Assembly (NCBI GenBank): GCA_965249205.1
Contig: CBDFLL010000004.1
Location: 620,001-684,000 of the forward strand
Direction of reading: 5' to 3'
Source: JAQBVV01 sp965249205
GTDB lineage: Bacteria; Acidobacteriota; Vicinamibacteria; Vicinamibacterales; UBA2999
Length of the DNA stretch: 64,000 nt
This document shows, piece by piece, positions 43,807 through 52,030 of the stretch (positions within the stretch are counted from its first letter, which is position 1; every line of letters begins with the position of its first letter). The translations under genes and the position numbers were made by a program. Under the pieces are notes generated by a model. That model was given only the letters and a program-made list of their open reading frames with translations. It did no database searches and was not told the origin of the DNA.

Positions 43807-45165
43807 CTAGTTACTCCGCCGACGATCGGCGCCGACGCTCTGCCGATCGGTGCGGTCGTTCGCATCGGGGCCGTCGCTCTGCGAACCGTCCTTGGGTTCG
43901 TTGTCGCCGAGCCGGAACAACCGGTTGACCGCCTCGGTGTACAGCGCCTGGGTGTCCTGATCCGGCAGCGCTTTGAGTTGTTCGGTTGGCTCGAGGAGCA
44001 GTTTCTCGACAATGAGTCGCGTAACTTCGTCGATCCGAGTTCGTGCCTCCTCGGGAAGACCGGTCAGCCGACCCTCGAGCCGCTTCAGCTCTGCCTGCCG
44101 GATATCGTCGAAGCGCTGTCGCAAGGCGACGACGGTCGGAATGGTGCGACGAGACCGCTGCCACGCCGTAAAACGTGTCAGCTCCTCGGCGATGATTACC
44201 TCCGCGTGCGCAATCTCCGCGCTTCGGCGCGCGAGGTTCTCTTCAACGATGCCTCGGAGGTCGTCGACGTTGTACAAGAACACCTGCTCGATTTCATTCG
44301 CCGCCGGGTCGACGTCGCGAGGGACAGCCACATCGATGATGAACAAAGGGCCTGCGCGTCTTCGTCCTCTCACGGCCTCTACGTCCTCGCGGAAGATGAT
44401 CGGTCGTTGCGAACCGGTGGCGGTCACGACGATATCGGCCCGCGCCATGGCCTGTCTCATGTCACTCCACGGCACCGTGCGCCCACCGACATCGGCGGCA
44501 AGGGCGTCAGCGTGCGCGGCCGTTCGGCTCGTGATGACGATCTCGGCAACGCCTTGGCTCCGGAGGTGCTGCGCTGTGAGTGCGCTGATTTCTCCCGCGC
44601 CGACGACGAGCACATGCCGGCCATCGAGGCGGCCGAAAATCTTGCGTGCCAGCGAGACGGCGGCGAAGCTGATCGATACGGCTCCCTCGCCGAGTGCTGT
44701 CTCGCTGCGGACGCGTTTGCCCACGCCGAAGGCCCAGTGAAACGCCTTGTTCAGCAGTGGCCCGGTGCAGTGCCTTTCTGACGCCGTCTGGAACGCGGTC
44801 TTCACCTGACCGAGGATTTGCGGTTCGCCGACAACCAACGAGTCGAGCCCAGCGGCAACGCGAAACAGATGCCGGGCTGCCGCATCGTCGTCGTGCGCGA
44901 ACAGGTGCGGCAGGAATACGTCCTGGGGGAGTTGATGATAGTCGCCGAGGAATGCGACCAGTTCCTCACGCGAGCGCTGCGGATCGCTACTGGCAACGTA
45001 GATCTCGGAGCGGTTGCACGTCGACAGCACGACCGATTCGGAAGCCGAGGATCGCGCGGCCAGCGATTCGACGGCGGCCCCGACGTCACGGCTCGAGAAG
45101 TCGAGCCGTTCGCGGAGATCGACGGGCGCTGTCCGGTGACTCACGCCGACAAGGGACAGATGCAC
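43807..45165 (-). CDS. hemA: glutamyl-tRNA reductase
   Basis: 452 residues. First step of the C5 pathway. The start chosen is GTG 45165 (HLSLVGVSHRTAPVDLRERL); longer frames run into the upstream gene. The catalytic Cys is in VVLSTCNRSEIY; the NADPH domain is HVLVVGAGEISALTAQHL; dimer helix at the end. The last 40 residues are an Asp/Arg/Ser-rich tail without structure, unusual for this family. Confidence 0.95.
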   Translation of the reverse strand: MHLSLVGVSHRTAPVDLRERLDFSSRDVGAAVESLAARSSASESVVLSTCNRSEIYVASSDPQRSREELVAFLGDYHQLPQDVFLPHLFAHDDDAAARHLFRVAAGLDSLVVGEPQILGQVKTAFQTASERHCTGPLLNKAFHWAFGVGKRVRSETALGEGAVSISFAAVSLARKIFGRLDGRHVLVVGAGEISALTAQHLRSQGVAEIVITSRTAAHADALAADVGGRTVPWSDMRQAMARADIVVTATGSQRPIIFREDVEAVRGRRRAGPLFIIDVAVPRDVDPAANEIEQVFLYNVDDLRGIVEENLARRSAEIAHAEVIIAEELTRFTAWQRSRRTIPTVVALRQRFDDIRQAELKRLEGRLTGLPEEARTRIDEVTRLIVEKLLLEPTEQLKALPDQDTQALYTEAVNRLFRLGDNEPKDGSQSDGPDANDRTDRQSVGADRRRSN

Positions 45166-45179
45166 TGGCCAGATCCCGC

Positions 45180-46004
45180 CTAAAACGTGTGGCTCGTCGT
45201 GATGAAGTAGTTGATGGGCAGGAAGTTCAGCAGCACGATCGCGAACCCGATCGCCGACAACCAGGCCGAGCGTGGTCCGGTCCACCCCAGTGTCTGTCGG
45301 GCGAATACGGCGAACGAATAGACGCCCCAAGTAATCACGGCCAGCAGGACCTTCGGGTCGTCCAACGACATGGCCTGCAGGTTCGGGTCATCCGGGGCAA
45401 CGAGTCGTGCCTGGGCCGTCCACAGTGCTCCGACGCCGACACCGAGCGTCAGGAAAATCCAGCCGACCGCGACGGCTCGCCAGTTCATGACATCCAGCGT
45501 CTGCAATGAGGGAAGCCGGGCGTAGAAGTAGCCCAGGTGCTTCTTCTTGATCGCGTTGAACTGCACGACGTATGTCAGCCCGAGCGCACAGGCCAGCGCG
45601 AAACTGGCATATGCGAACAGCAGCGACGAGACGTGTACCCAGAACAACGGGCTGTCGAGAACGGGATCCATGTTTTCGACGCCTGGAGATACGGCCGGAA
45701 TGGTTTGCAGGCCGATCAGGATCGGCATGACGAACACGCCCATCGCGCGCTCGTCCGCCGTGATCTCAAGGTACAGATACGAGAGCGCCAGCAGCCAGAC
45801 AAAGGTCGACACGGCGCGGGACGGGTTCGCGTACGGTACCTGCCCCACCTCCATAGTCTGCATGCCAATGACAAACGTGTGGGCGAGGGTCGCGAAGATC
45901 AGGAGGGCGGTTGCGACACGGCCCGCCTGCGGGTGCCGGCGCGCGAAGTGGACGGCGTAGGCGCTCCCCGCCGCCGCGTACAAGAGCAGGGGGAGAACGT
46001 TCAC
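45180..46004 (-). CDS. hemX: CcsA/HemX-type cytochrome c assembly membrane protein
   Basis: 274 residues with eight predicted helices. The CcsA-like haem loop PLFWVHVSSLLFAYASFALA and the His positions (HVSS, VHFARRH) are present, but the full WWD motif is not. This is the short HemX/CcsA type. In Bacillus, hemX sits in hemAXCDBL; here the same set occurs with hemX first. It may help haem handling or steady HemA. Its start overlaps the previous VWA stop by 4 bases. Confidence 0.85.
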   Translation of the reverse strand: MNVLPLLLYAAAGSAYAVHFARRHPQAGRVATALLIFATLAHTFVIGMQTMEVGQVPYANPSRAVSTFVWLLALSYLYLEITADERAMGVFVMPILIGLQTIPAVSPGVENMDPVLDSPLFWVHVSSLLFAYASFALACALGLTYVVQFNAIKKKHLGYFYARLPSLQTLDVMNWRAVAVGWIFLTLGVGVGALWTAQARLVAPDDPNLQAMSLDDPKVLLAVITWGVYSFAVFARQTLGWTGPRSAWLSAIGFAIVLLNFLPINYFITTSHTF

Positions 46005-46924
46005 CGCCCAGGGGCGTAATAGCCCCGCTTGGTCCGCGGCGTCGCCTCATCTCTGGCAATTTGCACGATGACGCGTCGGAAGGCACCGTCGGTGCGCGGA
46101 TTCTTCGACGTATATCCGAGGGTGTACTGGCTGGCGAGCTCGTCAGCGATTTGGGCGTAGACCCCGACGAGATCCTCGATGCGATTCGGGAAAAACGATC
46201 GCCCGCCCGTTTCCTGCGCGAGTTGGCGCATGATGAACTCAGCCTCGTGGAAGCCGCGCGTCCGCGAGTCGTTACCCCGCAGCGCGATCGTGTAGATCGA
46301 TGTTTCGGATCGCTTCGCCAGGTCGAGCACTTCCTCAAACGACACGAGGCTCGACGTGTCCTCGCCGTCCGAAAAGACAATGAGGGCCTGTCGCCGCACG
46401 TCCTCCTCGTTGAGCGCACGGATTTTCCCCAGCTCCTTCAGAGAGATATAAAGAGCGTTGTGCAACGACGTCGATCCGCCGGATGCGCCTTGCCGGATCG
46501 CGGTTTCGAGATCGCTCTGGTTGGACGTGAACGCCTGCCTGATCGACACGCGGCTGTCAAAGTCGATGACCTGCGCCAGGTCGTTGGGCCTGAGTCTGCG
46601 GACGAAGTTGGTAGCAGCCTCCTGAAGCGTGGAGAGCTTGTCTTCCATGCTTGCGCTGCTGTCGAGCAACAGCGACATCGCGATCGGCTGTGGGCGCCGA
46701 GTGAAGAAGACGATGTCCTGTTTGACTCCGTCTTCGAAGACCGAAAAGTCGGGCTGGGCAAGATTCGTCAGGTATCGGTTGTCGCCATCGATGACGGTGA
46801 CGTTGAGCGAGACGATATCAATCGTGGTCCGGAACGAGGGTCCTTGGGAGCCCTGTGGCTCCGCCAGAACGGTGGCCATCGGCCATGTCAGGACGCAGGC
46901 CGCTAAGAGGAGGATGCGCGACAC
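46001..46924 (-). CDS. secreted VWA-domain protein, acidobacterial VWFA-related type
   Basis: 307 residues with a signal peptide (MSRILLLAACVLTWPMATVLA). A short start domain (SLNVTVIDGDNRYLTNLAQP, DFSVFEDG) leads into the VWA domain with the MIDAS motif LLLDSSASMEDK and a later DGEDTSS; TYTLGYTSKNPRTDG closes it. This is the TIGR03436 layout, typical of Acidobacteriota. It overlaps hemX (ATGA), so it is in the haem transcript; why is unknown. Confidence 0.88.
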   Translation of the reverse strand: MSRILLLAACVLTWPMATVLAEPQGSQGPSFRTTIDIVSLNVTVIDGDNRYLTNLAQPDFSVFEDGVKQDIVFFTRRPQPIAMSLLLDSSASMEDKLSTLQEAATNFVRRLRPNDLAQVIDFDSRVSIRQAFTSNQSDLETAIRQGASGGSTSLHNALYISLKELGKIRALNEEDVRRQALIVFSDGEDTSSLVSFEEVLDLAKRSETSIYTIALRGNDSRTRGFHEAEFIMRQLAQETGGRSFFPNRIEDLVGVYAQIADELASQYTLGYTSKNPRTDGAFRRVIVQIARDEATPRTKRGYYAPGR

Positions 46925-46925
46925 T

Positions 46926-47831
46926 CTAGTCTCCCGCCTGTCCGCGCGCTGGTGTGCCGCGGGTGGTCACATCCGCTCGGCGCGAGGTGACGTCGGTCGT
47001 CTCAGGTGGAATCAGCGACTCGGGCCGGCTGTAGACCACCTTGTACTGAGACGACAGCTGCCTGGCGAGTTTCTGAAGAGCCGGCTTCACCGCGCTCTCC
47101 GTCAGCAGCGTCACGTACTGTCCACCAGTCTCGCGGGTTCCCGCGTCGAGCACGACCGCGCGTTCGCGACCCGGCATGGTGCCGAAATCCGGCAGCCCCA
47201 TGACCAGCGCCTCGAGCGCAGCGCCCGCCTCCTGGACCGCATCAATGACATCTAGACCGTAGCGGTTACTGAACTCGACCCCGGTGGTGATGACGGGCAC
47301 GATGACCGTGCGCGTGGCGTCACGCTGCCGCAGGCCAGCCGAGACCTCGACGATCGCGTCCAGGAGTGTCATGCCGCTCCCACTCATTGAAAAGAGGCGC
47401 CCGATGCCTTCCTCCAGCCGCATGGGGTTCGTGGTGTAATCGACGAGAATCGTGGGGCGGTCGGCCAGCGCGATCAACGCGATCCGGTTGTCGCCAGCCA
47501 TGCTTCCCACGAAATCCCGTAGCGCATCCCGGAGCGGCCCGACCAGGTCAGCCGCTTCTTGGCTGTTGTCGGCCAGCAACGCGATATCCATCGGCTCGAT
47601 CGCGCGCGACACCCGCAGCACCTCGCGGCGCCGACCGTCTTCGGTGATGATGAAGTCGTCCAGATCGAGACCGTTGACCGGCTCGCCTCGTGAGTCGACC
47701 GCGGTGACGAAAATCGTCCGCTCGCGCGCGCCGGCCTGAGCCAGCACGTCCGGGACAGGCCAAGCCACAAGCGCCGTTGCGGTCGCCAGCGCGGCGACCA
47801 TGATGAACCGAACCGAAAGCCGTTCGCGCAT
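46926..47831 (-). CDS. secreted VWA-domain protein, acidobacterial VWFA-related type
   Basis: 301 residues from ATG 47831 (MRERLSVRFIMVAALA). Same plan as the next gene: FVTAVDSRGEPVNGLDLDDF then DIALLADNSQEAADLVG, where the MIDAS DxSxS is changed to DNSQE, so metal binding is probably weak. The end VTTRGTPARGQ is unstructured. It is one base from the following VWA gene and is the first gene of the haem operon. Confidence 0.82.
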   Translation of the reverse strand: MRERLSVRFIMVAALATATALVAWPVPDVLAQAGARERTIFVTAVDSRGEPVNGLDLDDFIITEDGRRREVLRVSRAIEPMDIALLADNSQEAADLVGPLRDALRDFVGSMAGDNRIALIALADRPTILVDYTTNPMRLEEGIGRLFSMSGSGMTLLDAIVEVSAGLRQRDATRTVIVPVITTGVEFSNRYGLDVIDAVQEAGAALEALVMGLPDFGTMPGRERAVVLDAGTRETGGQYVTLLTESAVKPALQKLARQLSSQYKVVYSRPESLIPPETTDVTSRRADVTTRGTPARGQAGD

Positions 47832-47877
47832 AGTTCTCCAGGAGGCCGAAAAGCGACCAAGCAAGGCTAAAAAACTG

Positions 47878-47908
47878 AGTATAGTCCCCGGCGCGTTGCC
47901 ACTGTCAA
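47878..47908 (-). promoter_or_regulatory. candidate promoter of the VWA-haem operon
   Basis: On the minus strand a perfect -35 box TTGACA (47903-47908) lies 19 bases before TATACT (47878-47883). The start codon of the first VWA gene is 47 bases further on. The spacer is two bases longer than ideal. The box abuts the -35 of the opposite promoter for the atp genes. Confidence 0.45.
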
Positions 47909-47925
47909 TGTGCGTCTGCTAGTAT
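47896..47925 (+). promoter_or_regulatory. candidate promoter of the atp (F0) operon
   Basis: TTGCCA (47896-47901), an 18-base spacer and TAGTAT (47920-47925) preceded by TGC (an extended -10). It points to atpZ, with the start 50 bases downstream. The -35 boxes of both promoters lie next to each other, so one regulator or polymerase at one side could block the other. Confidence 0.45.
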
Positions 47926-47980
47926 TAGCCGTTTGGCTGTGTCCAGGGGGAGCCGCCGTGCGATCGGTCGCGGCGGGTCT

Positions 47981-48202
47981 GTGTCCGCTCGCAGCTTGAA
48001 AGCTCTGCAGGCGAGCATCATGAGCTCGGGGCCGGCGGCTGCGGTCAGCTACACGTTGATCGGCGCGATCCTGCTGCTCGGAGGCATCGGGTACGGTCTC
48101 GACGAGTGGCTCGATACCTCCCCGTGGTGCCTGTTTGGGGGGTTGATCCTCGGGCTTATCGTCGGCTTCTATGAGCTGGCGAGGACACTGTGGCGGCCAT
48201 GA
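47981..48202 (+). CDS. atpZ: AtpZ/AtpI-type ATP synthase accessory protein
   Basis: About 73 residues from GTG 47981; an earlier in-frame start at 47933 is possible. Two membrane helices (AVSYTLIGAILLLGGIGYGL, CLFGGLILGLIVGFYELART) joined by DEWLDTSPW, the AtpZ pattern. Members help magnesium supply or c-ring assembly. The stop overlaps the next ATG (ATGA), so the two genes are coupled. Confidence 0.8.
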   Translation: MSARSLKALQASIMSSGPAAAVSYTLIGAILLLGGIGYGLDEWLDTSPWCLFGGLILGLIVGFYELARTLWRP

Positions 48203-48570
48203 CGCCAGCGTGGTGCATGGTGGGGGGCGCGGTCGCGACCTGGCTGGCGGTTGCCGCCCTGCCGGGAGTTGAGAGCGACGTGGAGATTCTCTTTGGCATG
48301 CTTGCCCCGCTGACCGGGGCGGTGGCCACGTGGGTGCTTGTGGTGCGCACGTACCCGACCAACCCGGATCGGCTCACGCCGCGCATGGTGGTCGCGTTCG
48401 GCGGTAAGGTGGTGTTTTTTGGGGCGTACGTAACGGTCATGCTGGCGGTGCTGTCGCTTCGGCCGTTACCGTTCGTGGTCAGCTTCACGACGTATTTCAT
48501 TGCACTACACTTCTTCGAGGCGGTCTGTCTTCAGCGGCTGTTCGCGCGACACGTGCCTGCGGTGCACTAG
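48199..48570 (+). CDS. AtpI-like ATP synthase membrane protein
   Basis: 123 residues with four hydrophobic segments, from ATG 48199 in the ATGA overlap. It sits between atpZ and atpB, where atpI (c-ring assembly) is usual. Sequence is poorly conserved: VVAFGGKVVFFGAYVTVML and TYFIALHFFEAVCL are the strongest parts. I name it by position and topology, not by a firm motif. Confidence 0.65.
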   Translation: MTPAWCMVGGAVATWLAVAALPGVESDVEILFGMLAPLTGAVATWVLVVRTYPTNPDRLTPRMVVAFGGKVVFFGAYVTVMLAVLSLRPLPFVVSFTTYFIALHFFEAVCLQRLFARHVPAVH

Positions 48571-48596
48571 GCGGCGGTAGAGAAAATAGACTCAGG

Positions 48597-49526
48597 ATGC
48601 AGAACTTGACGCAGGTGCAGGAAGAGGCCGCTGAGGCCGTCGCCGAGGGATTCAACGCCGGCGAGGTGATCATCGAGCACGTCGCAAACACCGGGCTCGA
48701 TCATCCCCTCATCCATCTGCCCACCATCGCGGGCATCGACTTCTCGGTGACCAAACACGTCTTCATGTTGTGGGTCGTGGCGGCGCTAGTCTTCTTCGGC
48801 ATCACCATGACCATCCGGCGGTATCTGAAACAGGATCGATTGGTGCCGTCCGGCTTCATGAACGCCCTTGAGTCGATTGTGGAGTACCTTCGCGACTCGG
48901 TCGTGCAGCCCAGCGTGGGCGACAAGTGGACGCACACCTGGATGCCGTTGATCCTCACGCTGTTCGCCTTCATCCTGTGCGCGAACACGATCGGCATGAT
49001 TCCGATATTTGAGGTCTTGAGCCTGATCAATCACTGGGTGCTGCACGCAAGCGAGGAGTCTTTCTTCTACGGCCTGCTCCACGGTGGCTCCACGGTCACC
49101 GCGAACTTCAACGTGACCGCTGCGCTGGCGACGGTCACCTTCGGCGCGATTATCGTGGCCGGCTCGAAGGCGCATGGCTTCGTGCAGCACTGGAAGAATC
49201 TGGCGCCGCCCGGACCGGTGGCGCTCTCGATCATGCTGATCCCAATCGAGATACTCGGGATGCTCGTGCGACCGTTCGCCCTAACGATGCGACTTGCGGC
49301 GAACATGACCGGAGGCCACATCGCGATCCTGACGATTCTGTCGTTCGTGTTCATCTTCAACGACATGGCCGGGCCGGCCGTCGGCATGGGTATCGGGGCG
49401 CTCTTTTCGGTGCCGCTCGCCGTGGGTATTTCGGCACTCGAACTGATCGTGATTTTGGTCCAGGCGTACGTCTTCACGCTCTTGTCGGCCGTGTTTATTG
49501 GCATGGCCATTCACGCGCACCACTAG
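48597..49526 (+). CDS. atpB: F0F1 ATP synthase subunit a
   Basis: 309 residues. Membrane subunit with the proton half-channels. The essential Arg lies in LVRPFALTMRLAANMTGGH; the late helix ELIVILVQAYVFTLLSAVFI is typical. A cytoplasmic N-terminal extension of about 45 residues (QVQEEAAEAVAEGFNAGEV) is longer than in E. coli. It is followed by a 123-base gap with two hairpins before atpE. Confidence 0.94.
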   Translation: MQNLTQVQEEAAEAVAEGFNAGEVIIEHVANTGLDHPLIHLPTIAGIDFSVTKHVFMLWVVAALVFFGITMTIRRYLKQDRLVPSGFMNALESIVEYLRDSVVQPSVGDKWTHTWMPLILTLFAFILCANTIGMIPIFEVLSLINHWVLHASEESFFYGLLHGGSTVTANFNVTAALATVTFGAIIVAGSKAHGFVQHWKNLAPPGPVALSIMLIPIEILGMLVRPFALTMRLAANMTGGHIAILTILSFVFIFNDMAGPAVGMGIGALFSVPLAVGISALELIVILVQAYVFTLLSAVFIGMAIHAHH

Positions 49527-49578
49527 CCGTGCTTGCATTCCCCACGTATGTAGGAGTGTCGCGCAGGCCCGGCTTCGG

Positions 49579-49600
49579 CGCGCCCGCTCTCGCGGGCGCG
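49579..49600 (+). repeat. GC-rich hairpin before atpE
   Basis: Perfect 9-base inverted repeat CGCGCCCGC / GCGGGCGCG with the loop TCTC. It is the first of two hairpins in the atpB-atpE gap. No T-run follows, so it is not a plain terminator. A role in RNA processing or stability is likely. Confidence 0.6.
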
Positions 49601-49607
49601 GAAACTG

Positions 49608-49630
49608 GTAGCGAAGCGTAGCTTCGCTAC
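49608..49630 (+). repeat. second hairpin before atpE
   Basis: Perfect 10-base inverted repeat GTAGCGAAGC / GCTTCGCTAC with loop GTA. It ends 19 bases before the atpE ATG and just before its GGAGG (49636-49640). In RNA it would stand upstream of the ribosome site and protect the atpE part after cleavage. Confidence 0.6.
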
Positions 49631-49649
49631 TCTACGGAGGAAACGACTG

Positions 49650-49880
49650 ATGGATGGTTTTGCGTTTGCGTATTTGGGTGCCGGGATTGGCATGGGTCTG
49701 GCCGTGGTCGGCGCAGGGCTGGGTATCGGGAGACTGGCGGCCGGGCTGGGTGAAGGCCTCGCTCGTCAGCCGAGCGCGGCGCCACAGATCATTGGTGCTG
49801 TGAACTTACCGCTCTTCCTGCTCGAAGGCGTGGCGATCCTGGCGCTCGTGTTCTGCCTGCTGATCGTGTTGCTGAAGTAG
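49650..49880 (+). CDS. atpE: F0F1 ATP synthase subunit c
   Basis: 76 residues, two helices. GAGIGMGLAVVGAGLGIGRL is the first helix, LARQPSAAPQI the polar loop (R-Q-P), and LLEGVAILALVFCLLIVL the second, with Glu as ion-binding carboxylate. The residue after Glu is Gly, not Ser or Thr, and no Gln stands in the first helix, so proton rather than sodium coupling is likely. Confidence 0.95.
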   Translation: MDGFAFAYLGAGIGMGLAVVGAGLGIGRLAAGLGEGLARQPSAAPQIIGAVNLPLFLLEGVAILALVFCLLIVLLK

Positions 49881-49884
49881 GGTC

Positions 49885-50391
49885 ATGGATAACCCTCTGG
49901 TTCAGCCCGATCCGGGGCTGTTCATCTGGACCATCCTGACGTTCCTCGTCCTGGTGGCACTGCTCGCGCGCTTCGCGTGGCGACCGTTGCTGCAGGCGCT
50001 GGAGGGCCGACAGGCAGCGATCGCGAAGTCGCTCGAAGACGCGGCGCACGCTCGGGAGGAGCTGGAGCGATTGAACCGCGAATCCGCCCAGATGATGCAG
50101 CAGGCGCGCGTCGAGGCGGAGGCGATTGTCTCCAGGAGTCGCTCCGATGCGGAGGTGCTTCGGGAGGAACTGAAGCAGAAGGCTCGGGCGGAAGCGGCGA
50201 CGATTGTGACGAATGCCGAAAAGCAGATTCAGCTTGAGACGGCGCGTGCTGTCCAGCAGATCCGCAGCGAGACGATCGATCTGTCCGTCGAAATCGCCTC
50301 GAAAATCCTGCGCCGTCAGGTATCGAAGGCGGATCACGAAGGACTGATCGAGGAGACGCTCCAACAGGTGGAAGCCCGCCGCCAGATGTGA
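49885..50391 (+). CDS. atpF: F0F1 ATP synthase subunit b
   Basis: 168 residues. An N-terminal helix (LFIWTILTFLVLVALLARFA) anchors a long coiled coil (AREELERLNRESAQMMQQAR, VEAEAIVSRSRSDAEVLREE) that forms the side stalk. It is the last atp gene here. The delta subunit and the F1 genes do not follow, so the F1 part must be coded elsewhere. Confidence 0.92.
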   Translation: MDNPLVQPDPGLFIWTILTFLVLVALLARFAWRPLLQALEGRQAAIAKSLEDAAHAREELERLNRESAQMMQQARVEAEAIVSRSRSDAEVLREELKQKARAEAATIVTNAEKQIQLETARAVQQIRSETIDLSVEIASKILRRQVSKADHEGLIEETLQQVEARRQM

Positions 50392-50810
50392 GCAGTCGGC
50401 CGGGGGTCGTCGACGGTCACCGTCGGCGCCTGCTGACCGCGGCCTGCACGTTCGGCGGCGTCGCGTGCTTCACCAACCTGATCTTCCGCCGGGCAGCCGG
50501 CTTTTCCCGCCCGCGACGCTATCGGCAACGTCACGCCGATCGGGCTGCCCGCCGGCGAGCCCGCGCACACGTTTCTCACCAGGCGCCGCCTCGCCACGCG
50601 CGAGTTGGTGGCGTCCCTTGTCGAACACCTGAGCTTTGCGACGTGGGTCGTCGCGATGGTGGTCATAAGGCTGCTGGTCACGGCGGCTACGCTGCGGCTG
50701 GTGGATGCCGTACGATTGCGGATGGGGGTCGCGGTGGTTGGGGTGGTGGTGGCCGGTGAGCACCGCGGCAGAGGCGCGATGGGCGCGATGGGCGCGCGAA
50801 GGAGAGATTC
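50392..50810. pseudogene. degraded membrane-protein gene after atpF
   Basis: No intact gene. A plus-strand frame from about 50515 reads AIGNVTPIGLPAGEPAHTFL, then RRRLATRELVASLVEHLSFA and a hydrophobic run (WVVAMVVIRLLVTAATL). This looks like part of an integral membrane protein of the lysylphosphatidylglycerol-synthase-like (UPF0104) type, but the match is weak. It has no start and breaks down into low-complexity sequence before the next gene. Confidence 0.35.
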
Positions 50811-51974
50811 GTGGCGAACGAGAGTGCGGAGCTACACAATGACCTGCGGACGGCAGTCAGGGAGATCTGCGCTGGTTTTCCCGACAGCTACTGGCGTCAG
50901 CTCGACGCGGATCGCGGCTACCCGGAAGAGTTCGTCAAGGTTCTGACCGACGCAGGATTCCTTGCAGCGCTGATTCCAGAAGAATTCGGCGGATCGGGAT
51001 TGGGCGTTCTCGAAGCCTCGATCATTCTGGAGGAGATCAATCGGGCTGGAGGCAACGCCGCTGCGTGTCATGCGCAGATGTACATCATGGGCACGGTGCT
51101 CCGGCACGGCTCAGACGAGCAGAAGACGCGATACCTGCCCAAGGTCGCGAGCGGTGAGCTGCGGCTGCAGGCGTTCGCGGTCACCGAGCCCACCACGGGC
51201 ACCGATACCACTCGCCTCCAGACGTCCGCCGTTCGTCGTGGGGACAAGTACATCGTCAACGGCCAGAAGCTGTGGATTTCACGGGCTGAACACTCGGACC
51301 TGATGCTGCTCATTGCCCGAACCACGCCGCTGGACCGCATCGAGAAGAAGACCGATGGGCTCTCGGTGTTCCTTGTCGATCTGAAGAGCGCGGTCGGTAA
51401 CGGCGTCACGATTCGACCGCTCAGAACCATGATGAACCACGCGACGACGGAGGTCTTCTTCGACAATCTCGAGGTGCCGGCCGACAATCTGGTCGGTCAG
51501 GAGGGTCGAGGCTTCAGGTATCTCATCGACAGCCTGAACGCCGAGCGAATTCTGATCGCGGCTGAATGCGTGGGCGACGGCCGGTGGTTCGTGCAACGCT
51601 CCTGCGCCTACGCCAAGGAGCGTGTAGTCTTCAACAGGCCGATCGGCCAGAACCAGGGGATTCAGTTCCCGCTGGCTCGCGCGCACGTCAACGTTGAAAG
51701 CGCAGATCTGATGCGCATGAAGGCGGCAGAGCTGTTTGACGCGGGCCGCCCGTGTGGCGCGGAGGCCAACATGGCGAAGCTACTAGCTGCGGATGCGTCG
51801 TGGGAGGCCGCCAACGTCGCGGTTCAGACGTATGGCGGATTCGGCTTCGCCGAGGACTACGACATCGAGCGCAAGTTTCGTGAGACGCGCTTGTACCAGG
51901 TGGCGCCGATCTCGACGAACTTGATCCTGTCATACGTGGGGGAGCACGTGCTCGGATTGCCGAGGTCGTTCTAG
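50811..51974 (+). CDS. acyl-CoA dehydrogenase family protein lacking the usual catalytic Glu
   Basis: 387 residues, GTG start with AAGGAGAG upstream. FAD-dependent fold: AFAVTEPTTGTDTTRL (flavin site), GQKLWISRAEHSDLML, LNAERILIAAECVGDGR and AVQTYGGFGFAEDYDIERKF. In most members the loop R-x-x-x-I-Y-E-G-T carries the base; here it is RETRLYQVAPIST, with Pro at the Glu place. The base must lie elsewhere or the reaction differs. It heads a CoA-linked cluster with CaiB, MaoC and MmgE/PrpD genes. Confidence 0.88.
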   Translation: MANESAELHNDLRTAVREICAGFPDSYWRQLDADRGYPEEFVKVLTDAGFLAALIPEEFGGSGLGVLEASIILEEINRAGGNAAACHAQMYIMGTVLRHGSDEQKTRYLPKVASGELRLQAFAVTEPTTGTDTTRLQTSAVRRGDKYIVNGQKLWISRAEHSDLMLLIARTTPLDRIEKKTDGLSVFLVDLKSAVGNGVTIRPLRTMMNHATTEVFFDNLEVPADNLVGQEGRGFRYLIDSLNAERILIAAECVGDGRWFVQRSCAYAKERVVFNRPIGQNQGIQFPLARAHVNVESADLMRMKAAELFDAGRPCGAEANMAKLLAADASWEAANVAVQTYGGFGFAEDYDIERKFRETRLYQVAPISTNLILSYVGEHVLGLPRSF

Positions 51975-52030
51975 TGGCGCGTCTTGGCTGAAGAAGGACC
52001 GGATCCCGGAGCGCGGCGCCCGGTGGGCCA

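Noticed and set aside
43573..44781. 402-codon plus-strand frame opposite hemC and hemA
   Set aside because: Antisense of two certain genes; composition is Arg/Gly/Asp-rich without motif.
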